From Spirochaetales bacterium (GTDB taxonomy: Bacteria; Spirochaetota; Spirochaetia; Sphaerochaetales; Sphaerochaetaceae), in the NCBI GenBank assembly GCA_022771185.1, contig JALFCJ010000242.1, positions 1-15,106 of the forward strand: a DNA stretch of 15,106 nucleotides, read 5' to 3'. This document shows, piece by piece, positions 1-7,098 of this stretch (position 1 is its first letter; each line of letters begins with the position of its first letter). The notes beneath the pieces were generated by a model. The model made no database searches, had not been told where the DNA came from, and worked only from the letters and a program-made list of their open reading frames with translations. The translations under genes were made by a program, and so were the position numbers.

Positions 1-94
1 TGGAAATACCCGTTCCCATCCCGAACACGGAAGTAAAACGCTCTCGCGCCGATGGTACTGCGGCTCGTCCGCGGGAGAGTAGGTCGCTGCCAGC
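1..94 (+). rRNA. rrf: 5S ribosomal RNA, 3' part (5' end outside window)
   Basis: The first 94 bases carry the conserved 5S core: the CCCGAACACGGAAGT loop region near 21-35, CGCCGATGGTACTGC at about 48-62, and the closing GGGAGAGTAGGTCGCTGCC near 74-92. Roughly the first 15-25 bases of the gene are missing because the window starts inside it. Its presence implies 23S and 16S rRNA genes just upstream. A transcription terminator follows at 113-137. Identification is by recalled consensus; the exact 3' end is approximate. Confidence 0.95.
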
Positions 95-112
95 TTTTTT
101 TATTGACTTTCC

Positions 113-137
113 ATCCACTCTTTGAGTGGATTTTTTT
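113..137 (+). terminator. rRNA operon intrinsic terminator
   Basis: An 8-bp perfect stem (ATCCACTC at 113-120 with GAGTGGAT at 124-131) has a TTT loop and is followed by a T run to 137. It lies 19 nt after the 5S gene. The GTG at 126, which opens the longest version of the next reading frame, sits inside this stem and is therefore unlikely to be a start codon. Confidence 0.9.
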
Positions 138-144
138 CTTCCTA

Positions 145-173
145 TTGACCCTTATTACAACTATTGCCACAAT
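145..173 (+). promoter_or_regulatory. Putative promoter of the TrkA-C gene, start codon at +1
   Basis: TTGACC (145-150), a 17-nt spacer, then CACAAT (168-173). The ATG at 180 lies exactly where +1 would be, 7 nt beyond the -10 element, and no Shine-Dalgarno sequence precedes it. This suggests a leaderless transcript starting after the rRNA terminator. The -35 is close to consensus; the -10 is weak but keeps A at position 2 and T at position 6. Inferred from sequence only. Confidence 0.45.
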
Positions 174-179
174 CTTCTT

Positions 180-1208
180 ATGAGTTTTACTTCTTCTATT
201 GCTTTAATTATTACTGTAATTCTAGTTTATTATATATTAGTTCAGGTTTATTGTATTCTTTTGAGAATTACTGGTATGACAAAAGAGAAAGCTTCGTTCC
301 AATCTATTTCTCTTTTTACAAATGCTGGTTTCACTACAGCAGAATCTGAGATTATCACTGGAGATAAAAGTCGAAGAACAATTGCTAAATCTGCAATGAT
401 GACTGGATACTTTTTTTCTGTAGTAATTGTATCTCTTGTCATAAACATGTTCCTATCTATTGATTTTTCTCACATTGATAAGTTTATTACCGTATTTCTT
501 GCATCCTTCGGAGGTCTTATTCTATTCTTTGTTGTTCTCAATATTCCTAAAGTCAAAAAAGGATTAGACAACCTGATTGAGAGACTTACCGTAAGAGTAT
601 TTAAACATGCAGCAAAGGAAAACTATATTTCTGTCCTAGATTCTTATGGTACTGATGATGCTGTCTGTAAAGTTTTTTTATACAAACTTCCTGATATAAT
701 GAAGGGAAAGAAGCTTTCTGATACTGATTTAAAGAGAATATATAATCTTAATGTTTTGATGTTTGAAAGAAATGGGCAGGTAAGACATGTAACTGCTGAT
801 ACTATTTTTTCTGATAACGACATTCTTCTTGTTTTTGGGCCACTTGAGGCAATAAAGCATGTGTTTATTCTTCATGATTTATCGCAATATAAAATGGAGA
901 ATGGGAATAAAATATATTCGCCTTTAAATGAGATCTCTGTCATTGATAACTATGACTACCAAGTTCTATGTGAAATTAAACTAAATATTGTTCCTGATGT
1001 CATAAAGGGGAAAACACTTGTCTCCAGCCATATTAAGGATTTCTTTAATATCAACATAATGATGATATCAAGAGAAGGTGGTCCGATTCGACTAAATAAG
1101 GATTCAGTTCTCAAAGAGGGTGATAAAGTAATACTCTTTGGTCCTTATGAGAATATCCAGTCCCTTTTCGGTGAACGTAGGGTTGTAAATGACAAGAAGA
1201 TTATTTAA
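180..1208 (+). CDS. Membrane protein with two C-terminal TrkA-C (RCK_C) domains
   Basis: A 342-residue protein read from ATG 180. The frame extends upstream to a GTG at 126, but that codon lies in the rRNA terminator. The first ~130 residues hold about three hydrophobic segments (roughly residues 6-27, 72-93 and 102-122). Between the first and second is SLFTNAGFTT, which resembles the P-loop motif of TrkH/KtrB potassium translocating subunits. The remainder is an internal duplication: two RCK_C-like domains, each with a PD-(I/V)-(M/I)-KGK segment and ending in a (V/I)LFGP motif (about residues 150-235 and 255-335). RCK_C domains bind regulatory ligands in potassium and other ion transport systems, so an inner-membrane role in ion regulation or transport is inferred; the substrate is unknown. 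The gene is monocistronic, with a terminator at 1226-1263. AT content is visibly higher than in the genes at the right end of the window. Confidence 0.85.
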   Translation: MSFTSSIALIITVILVYYILVQVYCILLRITGMTKEKASFQSISLFTNAGFTTAESEIITGDKSRRTIAKSAMMTGYFFSVVIVSLVINMFLSIDFSHIDKFITVFLASFGGLILFFVVLNIPKVKKGLDNLIERLTVRVFKHAAKENYISVLDSYGTDDAVCKVFLYKLPDIMKGKKLSDTDLKRIYNLNVLMFERNGQVRHVTADTIFSDNDILLVFGPLEAIKHVFILHDLSQYKMENGNKIYSPLNEISVIDNYDYQVLCEIKLNIVPDVIKGKTLVSSHIKDFFNINIMMISREGGPIRLNKDSVLKEGDKVILFGPYENIQSLFGERRVVNDKKII

Positions 1209-1225
1209 CCTTTTATTGTTATATG

Positions 1226-1263
1226 TGTCCTGAATAGTATTACTCTGTCCAGGACATTTTTTT
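1226..1263 (+). terminator. Intrinsic terminator after the TrkA-C gene
   Basis: A 7-bp stem (TGTCCTG at 1226-1232 with CAGGACA at 1250-1256), a 17-nt loop and a T run to 1263. It separates the TrkA-C gene from typA. Confidence 0.8.
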
Positions 1264-1344
1264 CGTTCAGAAAAATAACAGAATCTATTATATATCTCTA
1301 CTCATAATTCTTTATTTGATTTATAGTTGATGAGGTAAAAAAAG

Positions 1345-3180
1345 ATGATTAAGAGTAATGAAAATATAAGAAACATTGCAATTATTGCACATGTAGATCA
1401 TGGTAAGACAACACTTGTAGATGCCCTCTTCAGACAAAGTGGTCTTGCCTTAAAAGATATTGACCAGGATAGAATTATGGATAGTGGTGATATCGAAAGG
1501 GAGAGAGGTATCACAATCAGTGCAAAGAACTGTGCAATCCATTGGAAGGGTGTAAAGATTAATATTATTGATACTCCGGGCCATGCAGACTTTGGCGGAG
1601 AAGTTGAAAGAGGACTTTCAATGGTTGATGGTGTAGTTCTTCTTGTTGATAGTGCAGAGGGGCCACTTCCTCAGACTAGATTTGTACTAGAGAAAGCTCT
1701 GGCAAAGAGCCTTCCTGTCATTGTTGTAATCAACAAGATAGATAGAATTGATGCTAGACCTGAGGAAGTATTGGATGAGGTCTATGATTTGCTTCTTGAG
1801 CTTTCTAACGACGAATCAATGCTTGATGTGCCTGTTTTCTATGCTAATGGTAGAGACGGTAAATGTGGTCTTTCTCCTGATAGTGTAGGCGAGAACATGT
1901 ATCCATTGTTGGATGCAATTCTCGAATATATTCCTGCCCCTGTTTACGATGACGAAGAACCATTTCAGATGTTGGTTTCTGATCTATCTTATTCAGACTT
2001 TCTTGGACGTCTGGCTGTAGGTAAAGTAATCAACGGAACAGCTAACACGAATGACTCTTTAATCTGTATCAAAGAGGATAGAAATGAGACATTGAGAGTA
2101 ACCAGACTCCAGTCTTATGATGGTCCTACCTTTAGAGAAACTACAGATGTAGAACCTGGAGATATCATAGTACTAAGTGGTGTAAATGATGTATCTATCG
2201 GCGATACAATCTGTACAAAAGAAGAGATCAAGGCTCTACCTAGAATCAAGGTTGACGAGCCTACAGTTTCTATGATGTTCTGTCAGAATACTTCTCCTTT
2301 GGCAGGGCAGGAAGGTAAAGCTGTAACTGGGGCAAAGATCTGGGAAAGACTAGAGAAGGAGGCACTAAAAAACGTCTCTATTCGCATCGAAAAGAATCCA
2401 GATGATACTTTTACTGTCAAAGGCCGAGGAGAGTTCCAGATGGCCATTATTGTTGAGGAGATGAGACGTGACGGTTTTGAGCTCAGTGTCGGTAGACCAC
2501 ATATCATCTTCAAGAAAGATGAGAATGGAAACAAGACAGAGCCAATTGAGTATGTATACATAGATTGCCCTGAAGAATTCTCTGGTACCGTTATGGATAA
2601 ACTCGGTAGACGTAAGGGTGTTATGCTAGATATGCAATATGTCCATGGTAATAGAGTCAAGATTCAGTTCGAAGTACCTGCAAGAGGACTAATCGGTTAT
2701 AGAGATGAGTTTTTGACTGATACTAGGGGTCTTGGAATCATGAACACACTTGTCAAAGGATATGAACCGTATAGAGGTGATTTCCCTGATAGACAGACAG
2801 GTTCTCTTGTTTGTGATAGAGCTGGTACCGCAGTTGCATATGGTATTTGGGAACTTGAAGATAGAGGTAAATTCTTTATTGTTCCAGGTGATCCTGTCTA
2901 TGAAGGTGAAGTAGTAGGTGAAAGAAATAAAGAACTTGATCTTCTTCTAAATCCTACAAGAACAAAGAAACTCACTAACCTTCGTGCTGCAGGTAAAGAT
3001 GAAGCAGTTTCTCTTACACCAGTTGTAAAGCCTTCTTTGGAACAAGCAATACAGTTCATAAAAGATGACGAATTGGTTGAGGTTACACCTAAATCAATTA
3101 GAATGAGAAAGAAGATTTTGGACTCTCAGCAACGAAAGATATACAACAATAGAGGTGAAATACCTCAGTATCTACTCTAG
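1345..3180 (+). CDS. typA: Translational GTPase TypA/BipA
   Basis: A 611-residue protein, the usual length for TypA/BipA. This ribosome-associated GTPase, related to EF-G and LepA, acts in the cytoplasm in ribosome assembly and in stress or low-temperature adaptation. Visible GTPase motifs are G1 AHVDHGKTT (15-23), switch I RGITI (54-58), G3 DTPGH (76-80) and G4 NKID (130-133). Beyond the G domain come the domain II beta-barrel and the EF-G-like domains with GRGEFQMAI and VPARGLIGYR, the latter a hallmark of this family. The end, with the LTPVVKPSLEQAI stretch, matches the TypA-specific C-terminal domain. ATG 1345 has a good Shine-Dalgarno (GAGGT at 1332-1336, 8-nt spacing). It is transcribed alone, between terminators on both sides. 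No missing residues were seen. BipA versus LepA is settled by the C-terminal part. Confidence 0.98.
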   Translation: MIKSNENIRNIAIIAHVDHGKTTLVDALFRQSGLALKDIDQDRIMDSGDIERERGITISAKNCAIHWKGVKINIIDTPGHADFGGEVERGLSMVDGVVLLVDSAEGPLPQTRFVLEKALAKSLPVIVVINKIDRIDARPEEVLDEVYDLLLELSNDESMLDVPVFYANGRDGKCGLSPDSVGENMYPLLDAILEYIPAPVYDDEEPFQMLVSDLSYSDFLGRLAVGKVINGTANTNDSLICIKEDRNETLRVTRLQSYDGPTFRETTDVEPGDIIVLSGVNDVSIGDTICTKEEIKALPRIKVDEPTVSMMFCQNTSPLAGQEGKAVTGAKIWERLEKEALKNVSIRIEKNPDDTFTVKGRGEFQMAIIVEEMRRDGFELSVGRPHIIFKKDENGNKTEPIEYVYIDCPEEFSGTVMDKLGRRKGVMLDMQYVHGNRVKIQFEVPARGLIGYRDEFLTDTRGLGIMNTLVKGYEPYRGDFPDRQTGSLVCDRAGTAVAYGIWELEDRGKFFIVPGDPVYEGEVVGERNKELDLLLNPTRTKKLTNLRAAGKDEAVSLTPVVKPSLEQAIQFIKDDELVEVTPKSIRMRKKILDSQQRKIYNNRGEIPQYLL

Positions 3181-3185
3181 TTATG

Positions 3186-3212
3186 ACGGCTCTTATTTAT
3201 AGGAGCCGTTTA
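3186..3212 (+). terminator. typA terminator
   Basis: A 7-bp stem ACGGCTC (3186-3192) / GAGCCGT (3203-3209) with a 10-nt loop, followed by TTTATA. It lies 5 nt after the typA stop. The T tract is short but the stem is GC-rich against an AT-rich background. Confidence 0.75.
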
Positions 3213-3420
3213 TAAATATATAACATTTAAGAATTCTAATATTCTAATAATCTGAATATATATTAAAATCATATTTTTATATATATTATAATTATATAAA
3301 ACTATATTAAATCTATTTGCTATTATATAAAATAAAATTAATTATTATAGTAATAATATTTATCTACTATAGGTTGTTAGTATTTTATTATACTAGTTGC
3401 TGTGTTTAAGTATTTATTTG
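3210..3420. other. AT-rich non-coding tract (left flank of the island)
   Basis: About 210 bases composed almost entirely of A and T after the typA terminator, full of stop codons in all frames. No promoter, RNA gene or open frame can be supported. It marks the left edge of the gene-free block that runs to parA. Confidence 0.7.
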
Positions 3421-3831
3421 ATCTTTTATATTATATGTATAAATGCTTCAAGTCTTGAATCGTGTATCCAGAATAAAGAAACTAACTTATTTGGGAATAA
3501 ACTACATACGCATATTAAGATGCGGAAATATTAATTGGATTATTCTATATATCTAGGATTATCAAGAAAAGAAATTATAAATAGCAGAATTCATATAAAA
3601 ATGTTGATATAAACAAAGAAGTGTTAGCGGTGTGTAAAAACAGAAGATTGCAATGGATGTATAAATGAAATATTCATGGAGTATTAGAAGGTATTGTTTT
3701 ATTATAAGTTTTATGGAGGATACATATAATGGTTTTACATAATTCTTATTGTCAAAGTAAAGAGACATATAAATAAGGAAAAAGTTGTATAGCATAACAG
3801 AATTGTAATCGACGAAAACAACAGGAGAACC

Positions 3832-3942
3832 ATGAAATTCAGCTATATCAAATATCTATCAAAATATTCCTTCATTGTGAAGCGTCTGGCTTTAACAAAG
3901 ATGCTATATCGCCAATTTCGCTTATTATGTACGATAAATTAA
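3832..3942 (+). CDS. Possible small cationic peptide, 36 aa, unrecognised
   Basis: ATG 3832 is preceded by AGGAGA (3823-3828) at 3-nt spacing, one of the few convincing ribosome binding sites in the island. The peptide has 36 residues, about eight Lys/Arg and no Asp/Glu, alternating with hydrophobic residues. Such composition occurs in type I toxins and other membrane-active peptides, but it can also arise from AT-rich DNA by chance. It sits in the decayed core, so it may be the start of a dead gene. No family is recognised. Confidence 0.2.
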   Translation: MKFSYIKYLSKYSFIVKRLALTKMLYRQFRLLCTIN

Positions 3943-4120
3943 GTGACTACGAAGCGATTGTGAATAAATTGAGAAGTGAATCAGTATGTCCAAGTCTTGC
4001 GTGATAAAGGAACTCTTCCAATGAAGATGGAAAATAAAGAAGAAGAAGGTAGAACTCATTAGCCATGCTATGATTGCGATCTCTGCATTTGTCATAGATG
4101 TCTTACATGAATAATGGTGA

Positions 4121-4144
4121 TAAAGCATAATGAATTATGCTTTA
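4121..4144. repeat. Near-perfect palindrome in the island core
   Basis: TAAAGCATAAT (4121-4131) and its exact complement at 4134-4144 with a 2-nt GA spacer. The 11-bp stem has no T tract on either strand, so it is not a typical terminator. Smaller inverted repeats follow at 4173-4188 (7 bp, 2-nt loop), 4209-4230 (7 bp, 8-nt loop) and 4315-4333 (6 bp). Function unknown. Confidence 0.55.
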
Positions 4145-4380
4145 GGGGCATAGTCTACTTTTTTGAAAGGGTAAGGAATGTATTCCTTCTTTGGTAAAAG
4201 TAAGAGAAAATCATTTTCGAATCAATGATTGAACATGATATGAATTAACTTATCAACAAACTATTTTGAATAACAATAGATTGGATGAATCAATTTATTC
4301 TATAAGATGTTTTAAGCATTCTATTAAAATGCTGAAGAAGTTTGATCATAATGTAGATCGCTGAAAAAGTATGAATGAAT

Positions 4381-5906
4381 TAGTATTAAAACAATTATTA
4401 AATCTATATATGTTATATATGGATTGCAAGAATGATTTAAATAGTAACTAATATAAATTATTTAATATTAAATGTTAAACTTAGTAAAAACTATTATAAT
4501 TATATTAAATATATACAGCTTAAATATAAAACCTCGATTTAAATTTAGCTACAAGTATATAAGCAATATAAAATTTAATTGTTTTTTTATAGGTTGAGTA
4601 TAAAACTAATAGGTAATTACTGAGAATGTATAATAATATATAGTGTTTGGATATATTATTATATTAAAATCCATATAACTACAAGAAAGAATTAAATAGA
4701 TATATTATGAAAAAAATATCTGGTTTATTTCTTCTACATATATTCGAAATAAATAGCAATACATGTCTATTGTTGAATATATTCAGTTTTTATATTTTAA
4801 TTGTATTGTTTATATGATAATTTTCTATATTACTTAATAAGTTCTTATAAAAATCAAATTAAATATAAATATATGAATTGTTAAATAATAAATATAATAT
4901 TATTGGATATGATATAAATATAAAAAAGAAAAAATATTAAAAATATATAAAATGAAAATATATTCTATATAAACTAGTATTAATATTAAAAACCAATTGT
5001 ATGAAAAGATCGCTTATTATAACTAAACACTCCTGTTTAATTATTTTTTTTGTATATAAATAATTGATTTTAGATATATAATAATATAAATAATATATGT
5101 AAAATATATTTCTATTATATAATATATCTATAAAATCATTAGAAAATACTATTCATTATGTAATATTCATATATATCTGTTATATAATAAATGTTAAAAA
5201 TATATAAAAGTTATAGATATTATTATAAAATAATATTTTAAAATATAAAATAACCATATTTATAATATTTTAAATCGTATTAAATTGTATTTAATATATA
5301 TAAATATTATTATATTTGTTTTAGTATAATATGATATATTATATAATTATTTTTATGTTTAATATAGAAATTATTAAATAATAGTTAGTTATTAATAAAA
5401 ATATAATAAAAATAAATTTAAAACTGTATATAACTAATGATTATTATATAAAAACCTAATAACTTTATATTAGAAACCATAAATTCTTTAAGTTACTTAT
5501 TTTTTATGTATATAAATTAAATGATATATATACATAGTAATATTCATATATAAACGATATATTAAATTTATATTTTATATAATATAAATATGTATTTGTA
5601 TATATTAAATAATTAAAAGTTAATAATAATCAAATAATTACTATACAAAATTTCTTTGCTGTAATTTAATTTTATGTTTAAGTTTGTTGTGTATTTTATA
5701 AGTATTACAATGTTCTTATATTATTTCTTATTGTCTTTTATTCGTTTTTAATAAAAACATATATGATGCTGTTTATTAATTTATATTTTTAGTATGTAAA
5801 ATAGGAATTATTATATATGTATTCTTTAGTTATTATAGAAAAATTATATAAAAAACTATATTTTTTTACATTCAAAATTATAAAAGTCATTATGTTTCAA
5901 ATAAAA
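4381..5906. other. Extremely AT-rich non-coding tract
   Basis: About 1.5 kb in which sampled 60-base lines hold only about 4 to 10 G or C. Stops occur in all frames, and no frame of 60 codons opens on either strand. The texture is alternating A/T runs (TATATAA, AATATTA) with no tRNA, rRNA or CRISPR-like periodicity. It contains a 13-bp perfect inverted repeat (4629-4641 with 4651-4663, 9-nt loop). It also contains an exact 16-bp direct repeat, GTAATATTCATATATA, at 5160-5175 and 5537-5552, and a 21-bp direct repeat with one mismatch at 5041-5061 and 5497-5517. It lies directly upstream of the parA/RHH pair. Candidate roles are a centromere-like or intrinsically bent or meltable DNA site, or simply eroded DNA. 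Confidence 0.75.
4629..4663. repeat. 13-bp perfect inverted repeat in AT tract
   Basis: The arm at 4629-4641 (TATAATAATATAT) is exactly complementary to 4651-4663, with the 9-nt loop AGTGTTTGG, which is GC-richer than its surroundings. It could form a hairpin or bind a dimeric protein. In sequence this AT-rich some such repeats are expected by chance. Confidence 0.45.
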
Positions 5907-5950
5907 ATTATAAAATATTACTTGTAATTTTATAATAACGATTATACAAT
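5907..5950 (+). promoter_or_regulatory. parA promoter overlapped by an inverted repeat (candidate operator or partition site)
   Basis: ATTATAAAAT (5907-5916) and its exact complement ATTTTATAAT (5927-5936) flank a 10-nt spacer that itself contains TTAC-TT-GTAA. A promoter-like pair, TTGTAA (5923-5928) and TACAAT (5945-5950) with a 16-nt spacer, overlaps the right arm. An AAAATTATAAAA segment also occurs about 30 bases further upstream, near 5875. RHH partner proteins of ParA commonly repress their own promoter by binding such repeats, and these can double as the centromere. Binding here is inferred. Confidence 0.45.
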
Positions 5951-5973
5951 ACTTAAAAAATTGGGGTAAAGTA

Positions 5974-6738
5974 ATGGCAAAATCTATTGCGTTTCATCTT
6001 CAGAAGGGTGGTGTAGGCAAGACAAGCGTCTGTGGTGCTTTGGCTTGTCAGTCCGCGTTATCTGGACATAAGACGTTGATGATTGATTGCGATCCACAGG
6101 GTAACTTATCTTCATGGTTCTTGAATGTTGCTCCCAAATTTGAGCTTTCAGATGTTCTCCAAGGAAAATGTTATTGGAATGACGCTATCGTTAAAGTTGA
6201 CGATATTGAGGGTCTTTACATTCTTCCTACTTTCAGTATTGGAGGATCTTTGAAAAACTACAGTGAAACAAAGCTAAATGATGAACCATTTATCATTCAG
6301 GATTTAGTTGCTGAACTTGCTGGTACCTTTGAGCGTATTTTGCTCGATCTTTCTCCAGGACTAGGCAAGCTTGAGAGATCTGCGATCATTGCATGTGATG
6401 AAGTCATTACCCCGATTACAACAGAAATTTTCAGCCTTGATGGTTTTGAAATTTTTGTTGATGAACTTGTTAAACTCAAGAAGAACTATAAAGCTTCTGT
6501 AAAACATAACAAAATCATTATCAATTCATTTGATGAGAGAGTAAGACAGGCAAAAGAAATCTATAAAGAGGCTTGTGACTCTGGAAAATATGTCGTTTAT
6601 AAAATTCCTGTGGATCCTTTATTCAGAAAGGCTCAGACCGCTCATAAAGTTCCACAGAAATATCGGGTAAATGGTCGAGGACTAAAGCCTGGAACTATAG
6701 AAGCTTTGTTCAAAATCAACAAATCTATTTGGAGCTGA
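5974..6738 (+). CDS. ParA-family partition ATPase (small, type Ib-like)
   Basis: A 254-residue ParA/MinD-superfamily ATPase. The deviant Walker A KGGVGKTS spans residues 11-18, with the signature lysine K11. The ATPase motif IDCDPQGN spans 37-44, and the Walker B-like LLDLSPG is near residue 125. There is no N-terminal helix-turn-helix extension, so it is not the large plasmid type Ia (SopA/P1 ParA) form. Such ATPases bind DNA as ATP dimers and position plasmids, chromosomes or protein cargo on the nucleoid. ATG 5974 has a GGGG-containing Shine-Dalgarno (TTGGGGTAA, about 7 nt before). The next gene, a ribbon-helix-helix protein, starts 11 nt after the stop. This order is typical of ParA plus RHH partition cassettes (ParF/ParG-like) rather than chromosomal Soj/Spo0J. 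Base composition matches normal genes, unlike the DNA upstream. A chromosomal cargo-positioning role is the main alternative. Confidence 0.9.
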   Translation: MAKSIAFHLQKGGVGKTSVCGALACQSALSGHKTLMIDCDPQGNLSSWFLNVAPKFELSDVLQGKCYWNDAIVKVDDIEGLYILPTFSIGGSLKNYSETKLNDEPFIIQDLVAELAGTFERILLDLSPGLGKLERSAIIACDEVITPITTEIFSLDGFEIFVDELVKLKKNYKASVKHNKIIINSFDERVRQAKEIYKEACDSGKYVVYKIPVDPLFRKAQTAHKVPQKYRVNGRGLKPGTIEALFKINKSIWS

Positions 6739-6749
6739 GGGGTTGTAAG

Positions 6750-6986
6750 ATGGCACTGAGAAAACAAGAAGAATCACTATTTGGAGAGAGCCTTGAAGGG
6801 CAGAAGGCCAAGCAGGTTTTTGGTTCTAAAGAAGCAAAGGAAAAGAAGATTTTAACTACTTTTTCCATTGAACCTTCATTTAAAGAGGAACTTGAGAATA
6901 TATTCTCCGATATGGGGCTTGGCTGGGCTGCAGGTATTAGATTTGCTCTCAAAGAATTCTCTAAAAAATATGGTGATAATGATTGA
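6750..6986 (+). CDS. Small ribbon-helix-helix DNA-binding protein, ParA partner (ParG-like)
   Basis: A 78-residue protein from ATG 6750, chosen over an in-frame TTG at 6729 because GAGGGG (6737-6742), overlapping the parA stop, is a strong Shine-Dalgarno 7 nt before the ATG. Residues 1-33 are charged and probably flexible (rich in K, E, Q), like the N-terminal tail of ParG-type proteins that stimulates ParA ATPase. Residues 34-40 (ILTTFSI) can form the antiparallel beta-strand. Residues 41-54 and 57-74 can form the two helices of an RHH dimer, with the usual hydrophobic spacing. It is inferred to bind the repeats upstream of parA as centromere-binding protein and autorepressor. The fold is assigned from pattern only; no close homologue is recognised. 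Co-transcribed with parA and terminated at 7058-7098. Confidence 0.65.
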   Translation: MALRKQEESLFGESLEGQKAKQVFGSKEAKEKKILTTFSIEPSFKEELENIFSDMGLGWAAGIRFALKEFSKKYGDND

Positions 6987-7057
6987 TTAGCATTAATTAT
7001 CACATTTATTTTGTTTAAATCTTATCTTATATATTAGTAAAAACTTGTTAAAACGCG

Positions 7058-7098
7058 ATGATTTCTATATTTGTTTTATATAGAAATCATTCATTTTT
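7058..7098. terminator. Bidirectional terminator between the parA/RHH cassette and the helicase gene
   Basis: A perfect 12-bp stem (ATGATTTCTATA at 7058-7069 with its complement at 7079-7090) and a 9-nt loop. On the plus strand it is followed by TCATTTTTTATT. On the minus strand it directly follows the helicase stop codon and is followed by a weaker GTTTTAAC tract. It insulates the two convergent units. Confidence 0.85.

Larger units (their letters stand above)
3421..4380. pseudogene. GC-higher core of the AT island; probable decayed gene or element
   Basis: About 960 bases at roughly 30-35% GC, between flanks of 7-20% GC. This resembles the base composition of coding DNA, but stops interrupt every frame. 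Two minus-strand open stretches (3795-3562 and 4128-3925) are hydrophobic and lack ribosome binding sites. The second begins with a short motif, SMTNAEIAIIAWL, that loosely recalls the 'MSDAE' start of IS982-family transposases; the similarity breaks off after about 25 residues and would need frameshifts to continue. On the plus strand a 41-codon open run precedes two stops at about 4004. No terminal inverted repeats or target duplications could be delimited. It is best read as a relic of a gene or insertion element of undetermined family. Plus-strand coding is not excluded. Confidence 0.3.

Noticed and set aside
126..179. GTG 126 as the start of the TrkA-C protein (18 extra residues)
   Set aside because: The codon lies inside the stem of the rRNA terminator and upstream of the putative promoter; ATG 180 fits better.
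2283..2660. 125-codon minus-strand open frame
   Set aside because: It is antisense to the conserved typA coding region, with no ribosome binding site or recognisable family.
3729..3776. 15-residue frame after GGAGG at 3715-3719
   Set aside because: Too short, with no recognisable product; probably a chance start or relic of a dead gene.
3562..3795. Minus-strand hydrophobic 77-codon frame in the island
   Set aside because: No Shine-Dalgarno, and the composition (F, Y, I, L, N) is expected from AT-rich DNA; treated as part of the decayed core.
3925..4128. Minus-strand frame as an intact IS982-type transposase
   Set aside because: Only about 13-25 residues recall the family, no DDE motifs are visible, and continuation needs frameshifts; kept only as a weak remnant hypothesis.
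4381..5906. CRISPR array or tandem satellite in the AT tract
   Set aside because: No regular repeat-spacer periodicity; the repeats seen are two isolated pairs.
6729..6749. TTG 6729 as the start of the RHH protein
   Set aside because: It overlaps the parA end and has no Shine-Dalgarno; ATG 6750 has GAGGGG at good spacing.
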